64,000 bases of DNA from Cephalotus follicularis (taxonomy: Eukaryota > Streptophyta > Magnoliopsida > Oxalidales > Cephalotaceae), in contig BDDD01000275.1 of the NCBI GenBank assembly GCA_001972305.1, forward strand, positions 310,001-374,000. Reading direction: 5' to 3'. Below the pieces are notes generated by a model that ran no database searches, was not told the DNA's origin, and was given only the letters and a program-made list of their open reading frames with translations. This document shows, one piece after another, positions 21,801-36,200 of this stretch. The position numbers and the translations under genes were made by a program. Numbering within the stretch: the stretch's first letter is position 1; every line of letters begins with the position of its first letter.

Positions 21801-22827
21801 ATCGGTAGAGAATAGGTGTCTGTGCATGCCTGTGAGACTGAACCAAAGGAGGATTGCATGGAAGGCAGGTGTCCCTCAAGCCAGGAGATGCCAGAGCATG
21901 CAAAAAGGCATGCTTGCATGTCTTCTATCCTCTTGCAACCTGCAAAACATAATGGAAAGAAGAGAAAGGTGGGAAGGGATAGAAAGAAGAGTGAAAGAGA
22001 AGTGCATGTGACTGAGGGAAGGAATCTGACGAATTCAAAAGTCTTTGAGACGCTATATCAGCTGTGCATGAACTATGAGTGAGTGTTAGAGACACTGAAT
22101 TGAGGAGATTACTGGAATTAGTGAAGGCTTGCTTTGGAAGGATTTGGGGAGCTCAAGGAAGGAGACTTGACTTGGATTCTTCCTTGTAAGTTCAAAATTC
22201 GAACTCCCTGCTTAAGTAGTAATGTTAATGATGTAACTAGGAAGGTTAGTTATCTTCTGTTGGTAAAGAATTAACAGTTCTAGAATTGAATTGAAAGGGT
22301 AATATGGGAGTAAGAACATGGACATGAAGCTTTGAGGATTATATAACTCTAACTCGAATTGAACCTATTGGTTAGTTGTATTACACCTCCTGATTCTCTT
22401 AAATGTATATATGCATCCTCTGTCCACACATTAATCTGAAATTGAAAGATGCATGACATAGAGTTCCAAAGAGAAAGTGGTAAAATGGAAGTAAGACTTA
22501 TGGAATTCGTGATAAGCGGTTGTGTAATAGGTAATTGTAACTGATAGCCAGTTAACCTACTGATTAGGTGACCGAACCTCTAAACATGCATGCATAGATT
22601 ATTCTTGCTGGATTCGAAGGATTGTTGGGAAAAGGCTTTGGAAGCTTTAAAGAGAAAGATCAAACCCAATTGATCTTGGGATAGCGATTGAAGTAGGGGT
22701 AACGATATGTTATGGAAGATATGATCATGCATATCATGTATGTTTACTTTTCTACATAATTGCATGTTTGATTGGATTGGTAATATAGATTGAAGATTGC
22801 AAACTGCTACTGCCTGCATTTCTGGGC

Positions 22828-22946
22828 AGAAGCAGTCGACTGCCAAGGCATAGATGTCGACTACTCAACCTATCCAGTCGACTGCCAAGGCAAAGCAGTC
22901 GACTACTCAACCAAGGCAGTCGGCTATTATTGAAGGCAATCGACTG
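22828..22946 (+). repeat. CAGTCGACTG palindrome cluster in the middle of the LTR (element E)
   Basis: About six copies of CAGTCGACTG or one-base variants at roughly 16-25-bp spacing. Homologous clusters lie at 50789-50884 and 57936-58050 in F. Confidence 0.6.
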
Positions 22947-24272
22947 TTCTGGGAAATTTTACTAATATAAGACCTGTTAAGGCCTCAATTTTGAATGTAA
23001 TGAACCTGGCCTCCATACGGATGATTAGAACAATCAATCCTGGCCTCATATACAATTACATAACAAAATTACACAATGTACGCACTCCTTGCGAGAGTGG
23101 CATATGAATTGACTATGTAATGCTATTCTTTGTGAATCCTTGCATTGCTACTAATTTATGATATTGTTTCTGTATATACTACCTTACATTAGTATATACT
23201 GTTAGGTGCTATTCAACACCATTACTGCTTATATTACAATGATCGAACCAACTATGGGCTATGTACCCGAATTATGATATCAACTATCATTTTCAAATGA
23301 AAACCTATAGTTTAAAAGAAATTATGGATTTTCCTCCTATGAGAGGTACTATATGTTTTGTTCTCCAAAGTGAGGACCATTATTGAATTGATATCATTTT
23401 CCTCTGAAGTATGATAAATGACTTGTTATATGTTTCTACGGGAAACAACTTTTATATTGCATATTGCTGATATACGTAATATTATTATGGAATGCTTGTA
23501 TTGTTTGTGCTTGTTGCCGGTAGTCGAGTGATGGCTGTGGTCACCGACTACGGTAGGGATCCTGGGTGCCAGGAGTTGTCCAGGAGATCTCCAAAACTCA
23601 TCTGCATTACAGATCTTATTTGTTAAACTACCCGCCAACGCCGGTAGTATATGTTACCCGTTCTATCATCCTCGGAGCACAGGAGATTGTTAGGTAGTGC
23701 ACAGTCGGGGCTAGGAGATAGCGGCATGTGACACCCAAACCAGGATGAATTGTTTGTACCCTTTTGCGGTATGCTTGCATATGTACTGTCTATGGCCACT
23801 TGGCATGATTGCTTATATATTGGCTCATTAAATGTTATTTTGATATAAACTATCATACATGTTGCATTCATATATTCCTTAGCATGCATTATCTTCCTAC
23901 TTAGCCAAGTGAGGACAACGGCTAACCCCTACAATTTCAGATTAAGCGAAGACTTGGAGTTGCGACTGAAGCTTGGAGAGCTTCTACTTTCGGCCGAAGG
24001 GTGTTATTTCTTTTATGATGTTGCATTTTGTAACGAACGGTTCATACCCCGTGTTATGTTGTTTTCCTTATGTTTAAGGATAATACTTGACTTGTACCCG
24101 CACGTAGTATGGGATGCGTGCGGATGGCTTGTATTTTTATATTCCGACTTACTAACTGCTTCTGCATATTATTTATGAACTGTTGAATGAAATGCTGGAG
24201 TATTATGTTTAATTCTGATATCACCACATATGCTTGTCTTAATGTATGTAAAGAACGGGGTGTGACAGAGGT

Positions 24273-27200
24273 TGTTGGCTTCCGGGAGGCCAAATGCCCT
24301 TCGTATCTGCCTTGGTAAAGAGTTTGACTGAAGAAATGTTTAAATTGACTTCCTAAGTGCCAAAAATGAGGCCATGGCTTCCAGAAGGCTAAACGGCATT
24401 CCTATGTGCCAAGGATGAAGTGTTTGCCTAAATGAATTCTTAAATTTACTTTCAAGACACAAAAGATGAGTCCTTTGGTCCGTAGCAAGCCAAATCACTT
24501 ATATGTGCCATGGTTTAACTGTGTGACTTAACGAAGGCACATATTTCCTTCATAAGTGCAAAACAGAAGGCCCTTGGCTCCTGGAAGGCCAAATGACTTT
24601 CATATGTGTCAAGGGTGAAGTGTTTGAGTTAAGGAATGGTGAAATTTCCATCCTAAGTGCCAAACATGAGGCTCTTCACTTCCGGGAGCCCAAATGCCCT
24701 TCTTATGTGCCTTGGTAAAGAGTTTGACTTAAGAAATGCTTAAATTTCCTTTCTAAGTGCCAAAAATGAATCCATATCTTCCAGAAGGCTAAATAACCTT
24801 CTTATGTGCCAAGGGTGAAGTGTTTGACTGAATGAAGGCATAAACTGACTTTCTAGACACCAAACATGAGTCATTTGGCCTTTAGCGAGCCAAATCACTT
24901 ATATGTGCCACAGTTTAAGTTTTTCACTTAACGCAGTCACAAATTACTGTCCTAAGTAAAAAATATAAGGACCGTGGCTCCTGGAAGGCCAAATGACGAT
25001 CATATGTTCCAAGGTTGAAGTGGTTGAGTTATGAAATTGTCAACTTGCCATCCTATGTATGAAACATGAGGCTCTTGGCTTCCAGGAGGCCAAATGCCCT
25101 TGTTATGCGCCTTGGAAAAGAGTTTGATTGAAGAAATACTTAAATTGCCTACTTAATTGCCAACAATGAGGCCATTGCTTCCAGAAGGCTAAATCACCTG
25201 CTAATGTGTAAAGGGTGAAGTGTTTGACTGAATGAAAGCTTAACTTGACTTTATAGACACCAAAAATGAGTCATTTGGTGTCTAGCATGCCAAAACACTT
25301 ATATATGCCATATTTTAAGTGCTTGACTTAACGGAGACACATATTACCTTGCTAAGTGCAAAACATAAGGACATTGGCTCCTCGAAGGCCAAATGACCTT
25401 CATATGTGCCGAGGGTTGAAGTGTTTGAGTTAAGAAATCGTCAAATTGCGATCCTAAGTGACAAACATAATGCCATGGCTTCCAGAAGGCTAAATGACCT
25501 TCTTATGGGCCTTGGTAAGGCGTTTGACCTAAGAAATACTTAAATTGCCTTCATAAGAGCCAAAAATGATGCCATGGCTTCCATAAGGCGAAATGACCTT
25601 CTTCTGTGCCAAGGGTGAAGTGATTGAGTGAATGAAGGCTTAAATTGACTATCCAGACACCAAATATGACTGCTTTGGTCTCTAGCAGGCCAAATCACTC
25701 ATATGTGCCACGATTTAAGTGTTTGACTAAATGAAGGCACATATTTCTTCTTAAGAGGAAAACATAAGGACCTTGGCTCCTGGAATGCCAATTGACATTC
25801 ATATGTAACAAGGGTGACGTGTTTGAGTTAAGGAATGGTCAAATTGCCATCCTAAGTGCCAAACATGAGGCTCTTGGATTGTCGGAGGACAAATGCCCTT
25901 CTTATATTCCTTGGTAAAGAGTTTGACTGAAGAAATGCTTAAATTGTCTTCCTAAGTACCAAAATTGAGGTCATGGCTTCCAGAAGGCTAAATGAACTTA
26001 TTATGAGCCAATGGTGAAGTGTTTGACAGAATGAACGCTTAAATTGACTTTTTATACACCAAACATGAGTCGTTTCGCCTCTAGTCTGTAAAATCACTTA
26101 TATGTGTTACAGTTTAAGTGTTTGACTTAAGGAAGGCATATATTACCTTCCTAAGTGCAAAATATAAGGACCTTGGCTACTAAAAGGCCAAATGACCTTC
26201 ATTATTTTCTAAGGGCGAAGTGTTTGAGCTAAGGAAAGGTCAAATTGCCACCATAAGTGCCAAATATGAGTTTCTTGGCTTCTGGGAGGTGAAATGCCCC
26301 TCTTATGTGCCTTGCTAAAGTGTTTGACTAAAGAAATGCATAAATTGCCTTCCTAAGTGCCAAAAATTAGTCCACGACTTCCAGAAGCTAAATGACCTTT
26401 TTATGTGCCAAGGGTGAAGTGTTTGACTGAATGAAGGCATAAATTAACTTTCTAGCCATAAAAAATGAGTCCCTATGTCTCTAGCAAGCCAAATCACTTA
26501 TATATGCCACGGTTTAAGTGTTTAACTTAACGAAGGCACATATTTCCTTCCTAAGTACAAAACATAAGGGCCTTGGCTCCTGGAAGGCCAACTGACTTTC
26601 ATATGTGCCAAGGGTGAAGTGTTTGAGTTAAGGAATGGTCAAATTGCCATCTTAAGTGCCAAACATGAGGCTGTTGGCATCTAGGAGGCCAAATGTCCTT
26701 CTTATGTGGCTTGGTAGAGAGTTTGAAGAAAGAAATGTTCACATTAACTGCCTAAGTGCCAAAAATGAGTCCATAGCTTCCAGAAGGCTAAACGACGTTC
26801 CTATGTGCCAACGGTGTAGTGTTTGACTAAATGAATTCTTAAATTTACTTTCTAGACACCAAAGATGAGTCCTTTGGTCTCTAGCAAGCCAAATCATTTA
26901 TGTGTGCCATGGTTTAACTCTTTGATTTAACGAAGGCACATATTTCCTTCCTAAGTGCAAAACATAAGGACCTTGGCTCCTGGAATACCAACTGACATTC
27001 ATATGTGACAAGGGTGAAGTGTTTGAGTTAAGGAATGGTCAAATTGCCATCCTAAGTGCCAAACTTGAGGCTCTTGGCTTCTCGGAGGAGAAATGCCCTT
27101 CTTATATTCCTTGGTAAAGAGTTTGATTGAAGAATGCGTAAATTGCCTTCCTAAGTACAAATATTGAGGTCATGGTTTCCAGAAGGCTAAATGACCTTCT

Positions 27201-30200
27201 TATGAGCCAATGGTGAAGTGTTTGACTTAATGAACGCTTCAATTGACTTTCTATACACCAAACATGAGTCGTTTGGCCTCTAGTCGGTTATATCACTTAT
27301 ATGTGCGACGGTTTAAGTGTTTGACTTATCGAACACATAGATTACCTTCCTAAGTGCGAAATATATGGACCTTGGCTCCTGAAGGCCATATGACCTTCAT
27401 ATGTGCCAAGGGTGAAATATTTGAGCTAAGGAAAGGTCAAATTGCCAACCTAAGTTCCAAATATGAGGTTCTTGGCTTTTGGGAGTTCAAATGCCCCTCT
27501 TATGTGCCTTGGTAAAGTGTTTGACTTAAGAAATGCTTAAATTGCCTTCCTAAGTGCCAAAAATTTGGCCATGGATTCCAGAAGCTAAATGACCTTATCA
27601 TGTGCCAAGGGTGAAGTGTTTGACTGAATGAAGGCATAAATTAACTTTCTAGCCACCAAAAATGAGTCCTTATGTCTCTAGCAGGCCAAGTCACTTATAT
27701 ATGTCACGGTTTAAGTGTTTGACTTAACGGAGGCACATATTTCCTTCCTAAGTACAAAACATGAGGACCTTGGTTCCTGGAAGGCCAGCTGACTTTCATA
27801 TGTGCCAAGGGTGAAGTGTTTGAGTTAAGTAATGGTCAACTTGCCATCCTAAGTGCGAAACATGAGGTTGTTGGCTTGCAGAAGACCAAATACCATTCTT
27901 ATGTGCCTTGATAAAGAGTTTGACTGAAGAAATGTTTAAATTGACTTCCTAAGTGCCAAAAATCAGGCCACATTTTCCAGAAGGCTAAACGACGTTCCTA
28001 TGTGCCAAGGGTGAAGTGTTTGACTGAATGAATTCTTAAATTTACTTTCTAGATAACAAAGATGAGTCCTTTGGTATCTAGCAAGCCAAATCACTTATAT
28101 GTGCCATGGTTTAACTGTTTGATTTAATGAAGGCACATATTTCCTTCATAGGAACAAAACATAAGGACCTTGGCTGTTGGAAGGCCAACTGACTTCCATA
28201 TCTGCCAAGGATGAAGTGTTTGAATTAAAGAAAAGTCACATTGCCATCCTAAGTGCCAAACATGAGGCTGTTCGCTTCCAGGAGGCCAAATGCCCTTTTT
28301 ATGTGCCTTAGTAAAGAGTTTGACTGAAGAAGTGTTTAAATTGACTGCCTAAGTGCCAAAAATGAGGCAATGGCTTCAAGAAGGCTAAAGGACATTCCTA
28401 TGTGTCAAGGGTGAAGTGTTTGATTGAATGAATTCTTAAATTTACTTTCTAGACACCAAAGATGAGTCCTTTGGTCTCTAGGAAGCCAAATCACTTATAT
28501 GTGCCACGGTTTAATTGTTTGATTTAACGAAGGCACATATTTCTTTCCCCACTGCAAAACATAAGGTCCGTGGCTCCTGAAGGCCAAATGACTTTCATAT
28601 GTGCCATGGGTGAAGTGTTTCAGTTAAGGAATGGTCAAATTTCTATCCTAAGTGCCAAACATGAGGCTCTTTGCTTCCGGGAGACCAAATGCCCTTGTTT
28701 TGTGCCTTGGTAAATAGTTTGACTTAAGAAATGTTTAAATTTCCTTCCTAAGCGCCATAAATGAATCAATATCTTCCAGAAGGCTAAATAACCTTCTTAT
28801 GTTCTAAGGGTGGAGTGTTTGACTGAATGACGAAATAAATTGACTTTCTAGACACCAAACATGAGTCCTTTGGCCTCTAGCAGGCCAAATCACTTATATG
28901 TGGCACGGTTTAAGTGTTTGACTTAACGCAGTCACATGAGTGGTTTAAGTGTTTGACTTAATGAGTGGTTTGGCCTCTAGTCGGTCAAATAACTTATATG
29001 TGATACGGTTTAAGTGTTTGACTTAACGAAGGCATATATTACCTTCCTAAGTGCAAAATATAAGGACCTTGGCTCCTGGAAGGCCAAATGACCTTCATTA
29101 TTTGCCAAGGGTGAAGTGTTTGAGCTAAGGAAAGGTCAAATTGCCACCATAAGTTCCAAATATGAGGTTCTTGGCTTCTGGGTGGTCAAATGCCCCTCTT
29201 ATGTGCCTTGATAAAGTGTTTGACTTAAGAAATGCTTATATTGCCTTCCTAAGTGCCAAAAATTAGGCCAAGGCTTCCAGAAGCTAAATAACCTTTTTAT
29301 GTGCCAAGGGTGAAGTGGCTGACTGAATGAAGGCATAAATTAACTTTCTAGCCACAAAAAATGAGTCCCTATGTCTCTAGCAGGCCAAATCACTGATATA
29401 TGCCATAGTTTAACTGTTTGATTTAATGAAGGCACATATTTCCTTCATAAGTACAAAACATAAGGACCTTGGGTCTTGGAAGGCCAAAGACTTTCATATG
29501 TGGCAAGGGTGAAGTGTTTGAGTTAAAGAAAGGTCAAATTGCCATCCTAAGTGCCAAACATGAAGCTGTTGGCTTCCAGGAGGCCAAATGCCCTTCTTAT
29601 GTGCCTTAGTAAAGAGTTTGACTGAAGAAATGTTTAAATTTACTGCCTAAGTACCAAAAATGAGGCCATGGCTTCCAGAAGGCTAAACGACGTTCTTATG
29701 TGTCAAGGGTGAAGTGTTTGACTGAATGAATTCTTAAATTTACTTTCTAGACACCAAAGATGAGTCCTTTGGTCTCTAGGAAGCCAAATCACTTATATGT
29801 GCCACGGTTTAACTGTTTGATTTAACGAAGGCACATATTTCCTTCCTCTGTGCAAAACATAAGTTCCTTGGCTCCTGAAGGCCAAATGACTTTCATATGT
29901 GCCATGGGTGAAGTGTTTCAGTTAAGGAATGGTCAAATTTCCATCCTAAGTGCCAAACAAGAGGCTCTTCGCTTACGGCAGACCAAATGCCCTTATTTTG
30001 TGCCTTGGTAAATAGTTTGACTTAAGAAATTTTTAAATTGCCTTCCTAAGTGCCGAAAATGAATCCATATCTTCCAGAAAGCTAAATAACCATCTTATGT
30101 TCTAAAGGTGGAGTGTTTGACTGAATGAAGAAATAAATTGACTTTCTAGACACCAAACATGAGTCCTTTGGCCTCTAGGAGGCCAAATCACTTATATGTG

Positions 30201-33200
30201 CCACGGTTTAAGTGTTTGACTTAACGCAGTCACATATTACTTTCCTAAGTACAGAACATAAGGATCGTGGCTCCTGGATGGCACAAATGACCATCATATG
30301 TTCCAAGGTTGAAGTGGTTGAGTTATGAAATTGTCAAATTGTCATGCTATGTTCGAAACATGACGCTCTTGGCTTCCAGGAGGCCAAATGCCCTTATTAT
30401 GCGCCTTGGAAAAGAGTTTGACTGAAGAAATACTTAAATTGCCTTCTTAATTGCCAATAATGAGGCCATTGATTCCAGAAGGCTAAATCACCCTCCAATG
30501 TGTAAATGGTGAAGTGTTTGACTGAATGAAAGCTTAAATTGACTTTATAGACACTAAAGATGAGTCATTTGGTGTCTAGCATGCCAAAACTCTTATATGT
30601 GCCATATTTCAAGTGTTTGACTTAACGCAAACACATATTACCTTCCTAAGTGCAAAACAGAAGGACATTGGCTCCTGGAAGGCCAAATGACCTTCATATG
30701 TGCCAAGGGTTAAGTGTTTGAGTTAAGAAATTGTAAAATTGCCATCGTAAGTGCCAAACATGATGCCATGGCATCCAGAAGTCCAAATGCCCTTCTTATG
30801 TGCCTTGGTAGAGAGTTTGACTTAAGAAATGCTTTAATTGCCTTCCTAAGAGCCAAAAATGAGGCCATGGCTTCCATAAGGCTAAATGACCTTCTTATGT
30901 GCCAAGGGTGAAGTGATTGAGTGAATGAACGCTTAAATTGGGTTTCTAGACACGAAATATGACTCCTTTGGTCTCTAGCAGGCCAAATCACTTATATGTG
31001 CCACGGTTTAAGTGTTTTACTAAATGAAGGCATATATTTCCTTCATAAGAGCAAAACATAAGGACCTTGGCTCCTGGAATGCCAATTGACATTCATATGT
31101 GACAAGGGTGAAGTGATTGAATTAAGGATTGGTCAAATTGCCATCATAAGTGGCAAACATGAGGCTCTTGGCTTCTCAGAGGACAAATGCCCTTCTTATA
31201 TTCCTTGGTAAAGAGTTTGACTGAAGAAATGCTTAAATTGCCGTCGAAAGTAACAAAATTTAGGTCATGGCTTCCAGAGGGCTAAATGACCATCTTATGA
31301 GGCAATGGTGAAGTGTTTTACTGAATGAACGCTTAAGTTGACTTTCTATACACCAAACATGAGTCGTTTGGCCTTTAGTCGGTGAAATCACTTATATGTG
31401 CTACGGTTTAAGTGTTTGACTTAATGAAGGCATATATTACCTTCCTAAGTGCAAAATATAAGGACCTTGGCTCCTAGAAGGCCAAATGACCTTCATTATT
31501 TGCCAAGGGTGAAGTGTTTGAGATAAGGAAAGGTCAAATTGCCACCATAAGTTTCAAATATGAGGTTCTTGGCTTGTGGGTGGTCAAATGCCCCTCTTAT
31601 GTGTCTTGATAAAGTGTTTGACTTCAAAAATGCTTAAATTGCCTTCCTAAGTGCCAAAAATTAGGCCATGGCTTCCAGAAGCTAAATGACCTTTTTATGT
31701 GCCAAGGGTGAAGTGTTTGACTAAATGAAGGCATAAATTAACTTTCTAGCCACAAAAAATTAGTCCCTATGTCTCTAGCAGGCCAAATCACTGATATATG
31801 CCACAGTTTAAGTGTTTGACTTAACAAAGGCACATATTTCCTTCCTAAGTACAAAACATAAGGACCTTGGCTCCTGGAAGGCCAACTGACTTTCATATGT
31901 GCCAAGGGTGAAGTGTTTGAGTTAGGGAATGGTCAAATTGCCATCCTAAGTTCCAAACATGAGGTTGTTGGCTTCCAGGAGGCCAAATGCCCTTCTTATG
32001 TGCCTTGGTAAAGAGTTTGAGTGAAGAAATGTTTAAATTGACTGCCTAAGTGCCAAAAATGAGGTCAGGGCTTCCAGAATGCTAAACGACGTTCCTATGT
32101 GCCAAGGGTGAAGTGTTTGACTGAATGAATTCTTAAATTTACTTTCTAGACACCAAAGACGAATCCTTTGGTCTCTAGCAAGCCAAATCACTTATATGTG
32201 CCACGGTTTAACTGTTTTATTTAACGAAGGCACATATTTCCTTCCTATGTGAAAAACATAAGGACCTTGGCTCCTGGAAGGCCAAATGACTTTCATATGT
32301 GCCAAGGGTGAAATGTTTGAATTAAGGAATGGTCAAATTTCCATCCTAAGGGCGAAAGATAAGGCTCTTCGCTTTCGGGAGACCAAATGCCCTTCTTATG
32401 TGCCATGGTAAAGAGTTTGACTTAAGAAATGTTTAAATTTCCTTCCTAAGTGCCAAAAATGAATCCATATCTTCCACAAGTCTAAATAACCTTCTTATGT
32501 GCAAAGGGTGAAGTGTTTGACTAAATGAAGGCATAAATTGACTTTCTAGACACCAAAGATGAGTCCTTTGGCCTCTAGCAGGCCAAATCACTTATACGTG
32601 TCACGGTTTAAGTGTTTGACTTAACGCAGTCACATATTACTTTCCTAAGTACAAAACATAAGGACCGTGGCTCCTGGATGGCCAAATGACCATCATATGT
32701 TCCAAGGTTGAAGTGGTTGAGTTATGAAATTGTCATATTGCCATCCTATGTGCGAAACATGAGGCTCTTGGCTTCCAGGAGGCCAAATGCCCTTGTTATG
32801 TGTCTTGGTAGAGTGTTTGACTAAAGAAATACTTAAATTGCCTTCTTGATTGCCAAGAATGAGGCCATCGCTACCAGAAGGATAAATCACCTTCTAATAT
32901 GTAAAGGGTGAAGTGTTTGACTGAATGAAAGCTTAAATAGACTTTATAGTCACCAAAGATGAGTCATTTGGTGTGTAGCATGAAAAACACTTAAATATGC
33001 CATCTTTCAAGTGTTTGACTTAACGCAGACACATATTACCTTCCTAAGAGCAAAATATAAGGACATTGGCTCTTGGAAGGCCAAATGACCTTCATACGTG
33101 CCAAGGGGAAAGTGTTTGAGTTAAGAAATTGTCAAATTGCCATCCTAAGTGCCAAACATGATGTCATGATTTCCAGAAGGCCAAATACCCTTATTACGTG

Positions 33201-36200
33201 CCTTGGTAAAGAGTTTGACTTAACAAATGCTTAAATTATATTCCTAAGAGCCAGAAATGAGGCCATGGTTTCCATCAGGCTAAATGACCTTTTATGTACC
33301 AAGGGTGATGTGATTGACTAAATGAAGGCTGAAATTGACTTTATAGACACCAAATATGACTCCTTTGGTCTCTAACAAGCCAAATCACTTCGATGTGCCA
33401 CGGTTTAAGTGTTTGACTAAATGAAGGCACGTATTTCCTTCCTGAGAGAAAAACATAAGGACCTTGGCTCCTGGAATGCTAACTGACATTCATATGGGAC
33501 ACGGGTGAAGTGTTTGAGTTAAGGAATGCTCAAATTGCCATCCTAAGGGCCAAACATGAGGCTCTTGGCTTCTCGGAGGACAAATTTCCTTCTTATATTC
33601 CTTGGTAAAGAGTTTGACTGAAGAAAGGCTTAAATTGCCTTTCAAAGTACCAAAATTGAGGTCATGGCTTCCAGAAGGCTCAATCACCTTCTTATGAGCC
33701 AATGGTGAAGTGTTTGACTAAATGAACGCTTAAATTGACTTTCAATACACCAAACATGAGTCGTTTGGCCTCTAATCGATAAAATTACTTATATGTGCTA
33801 CAGTTTAAGTGTTCGAGTTAACGAAGGCATATATTACCTTCCTAAGTGCAAAATATAAGGACCTTGGCTCTTGAAGGCCAAATGACCTTCATATGTGCCA
33901 AGGGTGTAGTGTTTGAGTTAAGGAAAGGTCAAATTGCCACCCTAAGTGCCAACTATGAGGTTCTTGGCTTTTGGGAGTTCAAATGACCCTCTTATCTGTG
34001 TTGGCAAAGTGTTTGACTTAAGAAATGCTTAAATTGCCTTCCTAAGTGCCAAAAATTAGGCCATCGCTTCCAGAAGCTAAATGACCTTTTTATGTGGCAA
34101 GGGTGAAGTGTTTGACGGAATGAAGGTATATATTAACTATCTAGCCACCAAAAATGAGTCCTTATGTCTCTAGCAGGCCAAATCACTTATATATGCCATG
34201 GTTTAAGTGTTTGACTTAACGAAGGCAGATATTTCCTTCCTAAGTACAAAACATAAGGAGCTTGGCTCTTGAAAGGCCAACTGACTTTCATATGTGCCAA
34301 GGGTGAAGTGTTTGAGTTAAGGAATGTTCAAATTGCCATCCTAATTGCCAAACATGAGGCTGTTGGCTTTTGGGAGGCCAAATGCCCTTCTTATGTGCCT
34401 TGGTAAAGAGTTTGACTGAAGAAATGTTTAAATAGACTTCCTAAGTCCCAAAAATGAGGCCATGGATTCCATAAGGGTAAACGACGTTCCTATTTGCCAA
34501 GGGTGAAGTGTTTGATTGAATGGATTCTTAAATTTACTTTATAGACACCAAAGATGAGTCCTTTGGTCTCTAGCAGGCCAAATCACTTATATGTGCCACG
34601 GTATAACTGTTTCATTTAACAAAGGCACATATTTCCTTCATAAGTGCAAAACATAAGGACCTTGGATCCTAGAAGGCCAAATGACATTCATATGTGCCAA
34701 GGGTGAAGTGTTTGTGTTAAGGAATGGTCAAATTTCCATCGTAAGTGCCAGACATTAGGCTCTTCACTTCCGGGAGCCCAAATGCCATTCTTATGTGCCT
34801 TGGTAAAGAGTTTGACTTAAGAAATGCCTAAATTGCCTTCCTAAGTGCCAAAAATGAATGCATATCTTCTAGAAGGCTAATTAACCTTCTTATATGCCAA
34901 GGGTGAAGTGTTTGACTGAATCAAGGCAGTAATTGACTTTCTAGACACCAAACATGAGTCCTTTGGCCTCTAGCAGGCCAAATCACTTATATGTGCCATG
35001 ATTTAAGTGTTTGACGTAACACAGTCACATATTACTTTCCTAAGTACAAAGCATAAGGACCATGGCTCTTGGAAGACCAAATGTCCATCATATGTTCCAA
35101 GGTTGAAGTGGTTGAGTTATGAAATTGTCAAATTGCCATCCTATGTGTGAAACATGAGGCTCTTGGCTTCTAGGAGGCCAAATGCCCTTGTTATGTGCCT
35201 TGGTAAAGAGTTTGGCTGAATAAATACTTAAATTTCCATGTTAATTGCCAAGAATGAGGCCATTGCTTCCAGAAGGCTAAATCACCTTCTAATGTGTGAA
35301 CGGTGAAGTGTTTGACTGAATGAAAGCTTAAATTGACCTTATAGACACGAAAGTTGTGTCATTTGGTGTCTAGCATGCCAAAACACTTATATGTGCCATA
35401 TTTCAAGTATTTGACTTAACACAAACACATATTACCTTCCGGAGTGTAAAACATAAGGACATTGGCTCCTGGAACGCCAAATGACCTTCATATGTGCCAA
35501 GGGTGAAGTGTTTGAGTTAAGAAGCTGTCAAATTGCCATCCTAAGTGCCAAACATGATGCCATGGCTTGCAGAACGCCAAATTCCCTTCTTATGTGCCTT
35601 GGTAAAGAGTTTGACTAAAGAAATGCTTAAATTGCCTTCCTATGAGCAAAAAATGAGGCCATAGCTTCCATAAGGCTAAATGACCTTCTTATGTGGCTAG
35701 GGTGAAGTGATTGACTGAATGAAGGCTTAAATTGAATTTCTAGACACCAAATATGACTCCTTTGGTCTCTAAAAGGCCAAATCAATTATGTGTGCCACGG
35801 TGTAAGTGTTTGTATAAATGAAGGCACATATTTCCTTCCTAAGAGCAAAACATAAGGACCTTGGCTCCTGGAATGCCAACTCACATTCATATGTGGCAAC
35901 GGTGAAGTGTTTGAGTTATGGAATGGTCAAATTGCTATCCTAAACTGCCAAACATGAGGCTCTTGCCTTCTCGGAGGAAAAATGACCTTCTTATATTCCT
36001 TGGTAAAGATTTTGACTGAAGAAATGCTTAAATTGCCTTCCTAAACACCAAAATTGAGGTCATGGCTTCCAGAAGGCTAAATGACCTTCTTATGAGCCAA
36101 TGGTGAAGTGTTTCACTGAATGAATGCTTAATTTGACTTTCTATACACCAAACATGAGTCATTTGGCCTCTAGTCGATGAAATCACTTATATGTGTCACG

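Larger units (their letters stand above)
21502..24267 (+). mobile_element. Element E: solo LTR, Tekay-like, 2766 bp
   Basis: Begins TGTAATAACC and ends GGGTGTGACA, flanked by a perfect 5-bp duplication GAGGT (21497-21501 and 24268-24272). Removing it with one copy restores a normal satellite monomer. The sequence matches the LTRs of element F along its length, with clear divergence and an extra ~230 bp, and there is no internal region or second LTR. It is therefore a product of LTR-LTR recombination. Some short ORFs occur, none with a recognisable domain. Confidence 0.9.

Noticed and set aside
21816..22082. ORFs within the solo LTR E (also 22580-22846, 23623-23889 and 23909-24178)
   Set aside because: No domain, and not kept in the homologous LTRs of F.
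28921..28980. Rearranged joint as a possible mobile-element insertion
   Set aside because: All sequence there is satellite; it is a local duplication or deletion joint.
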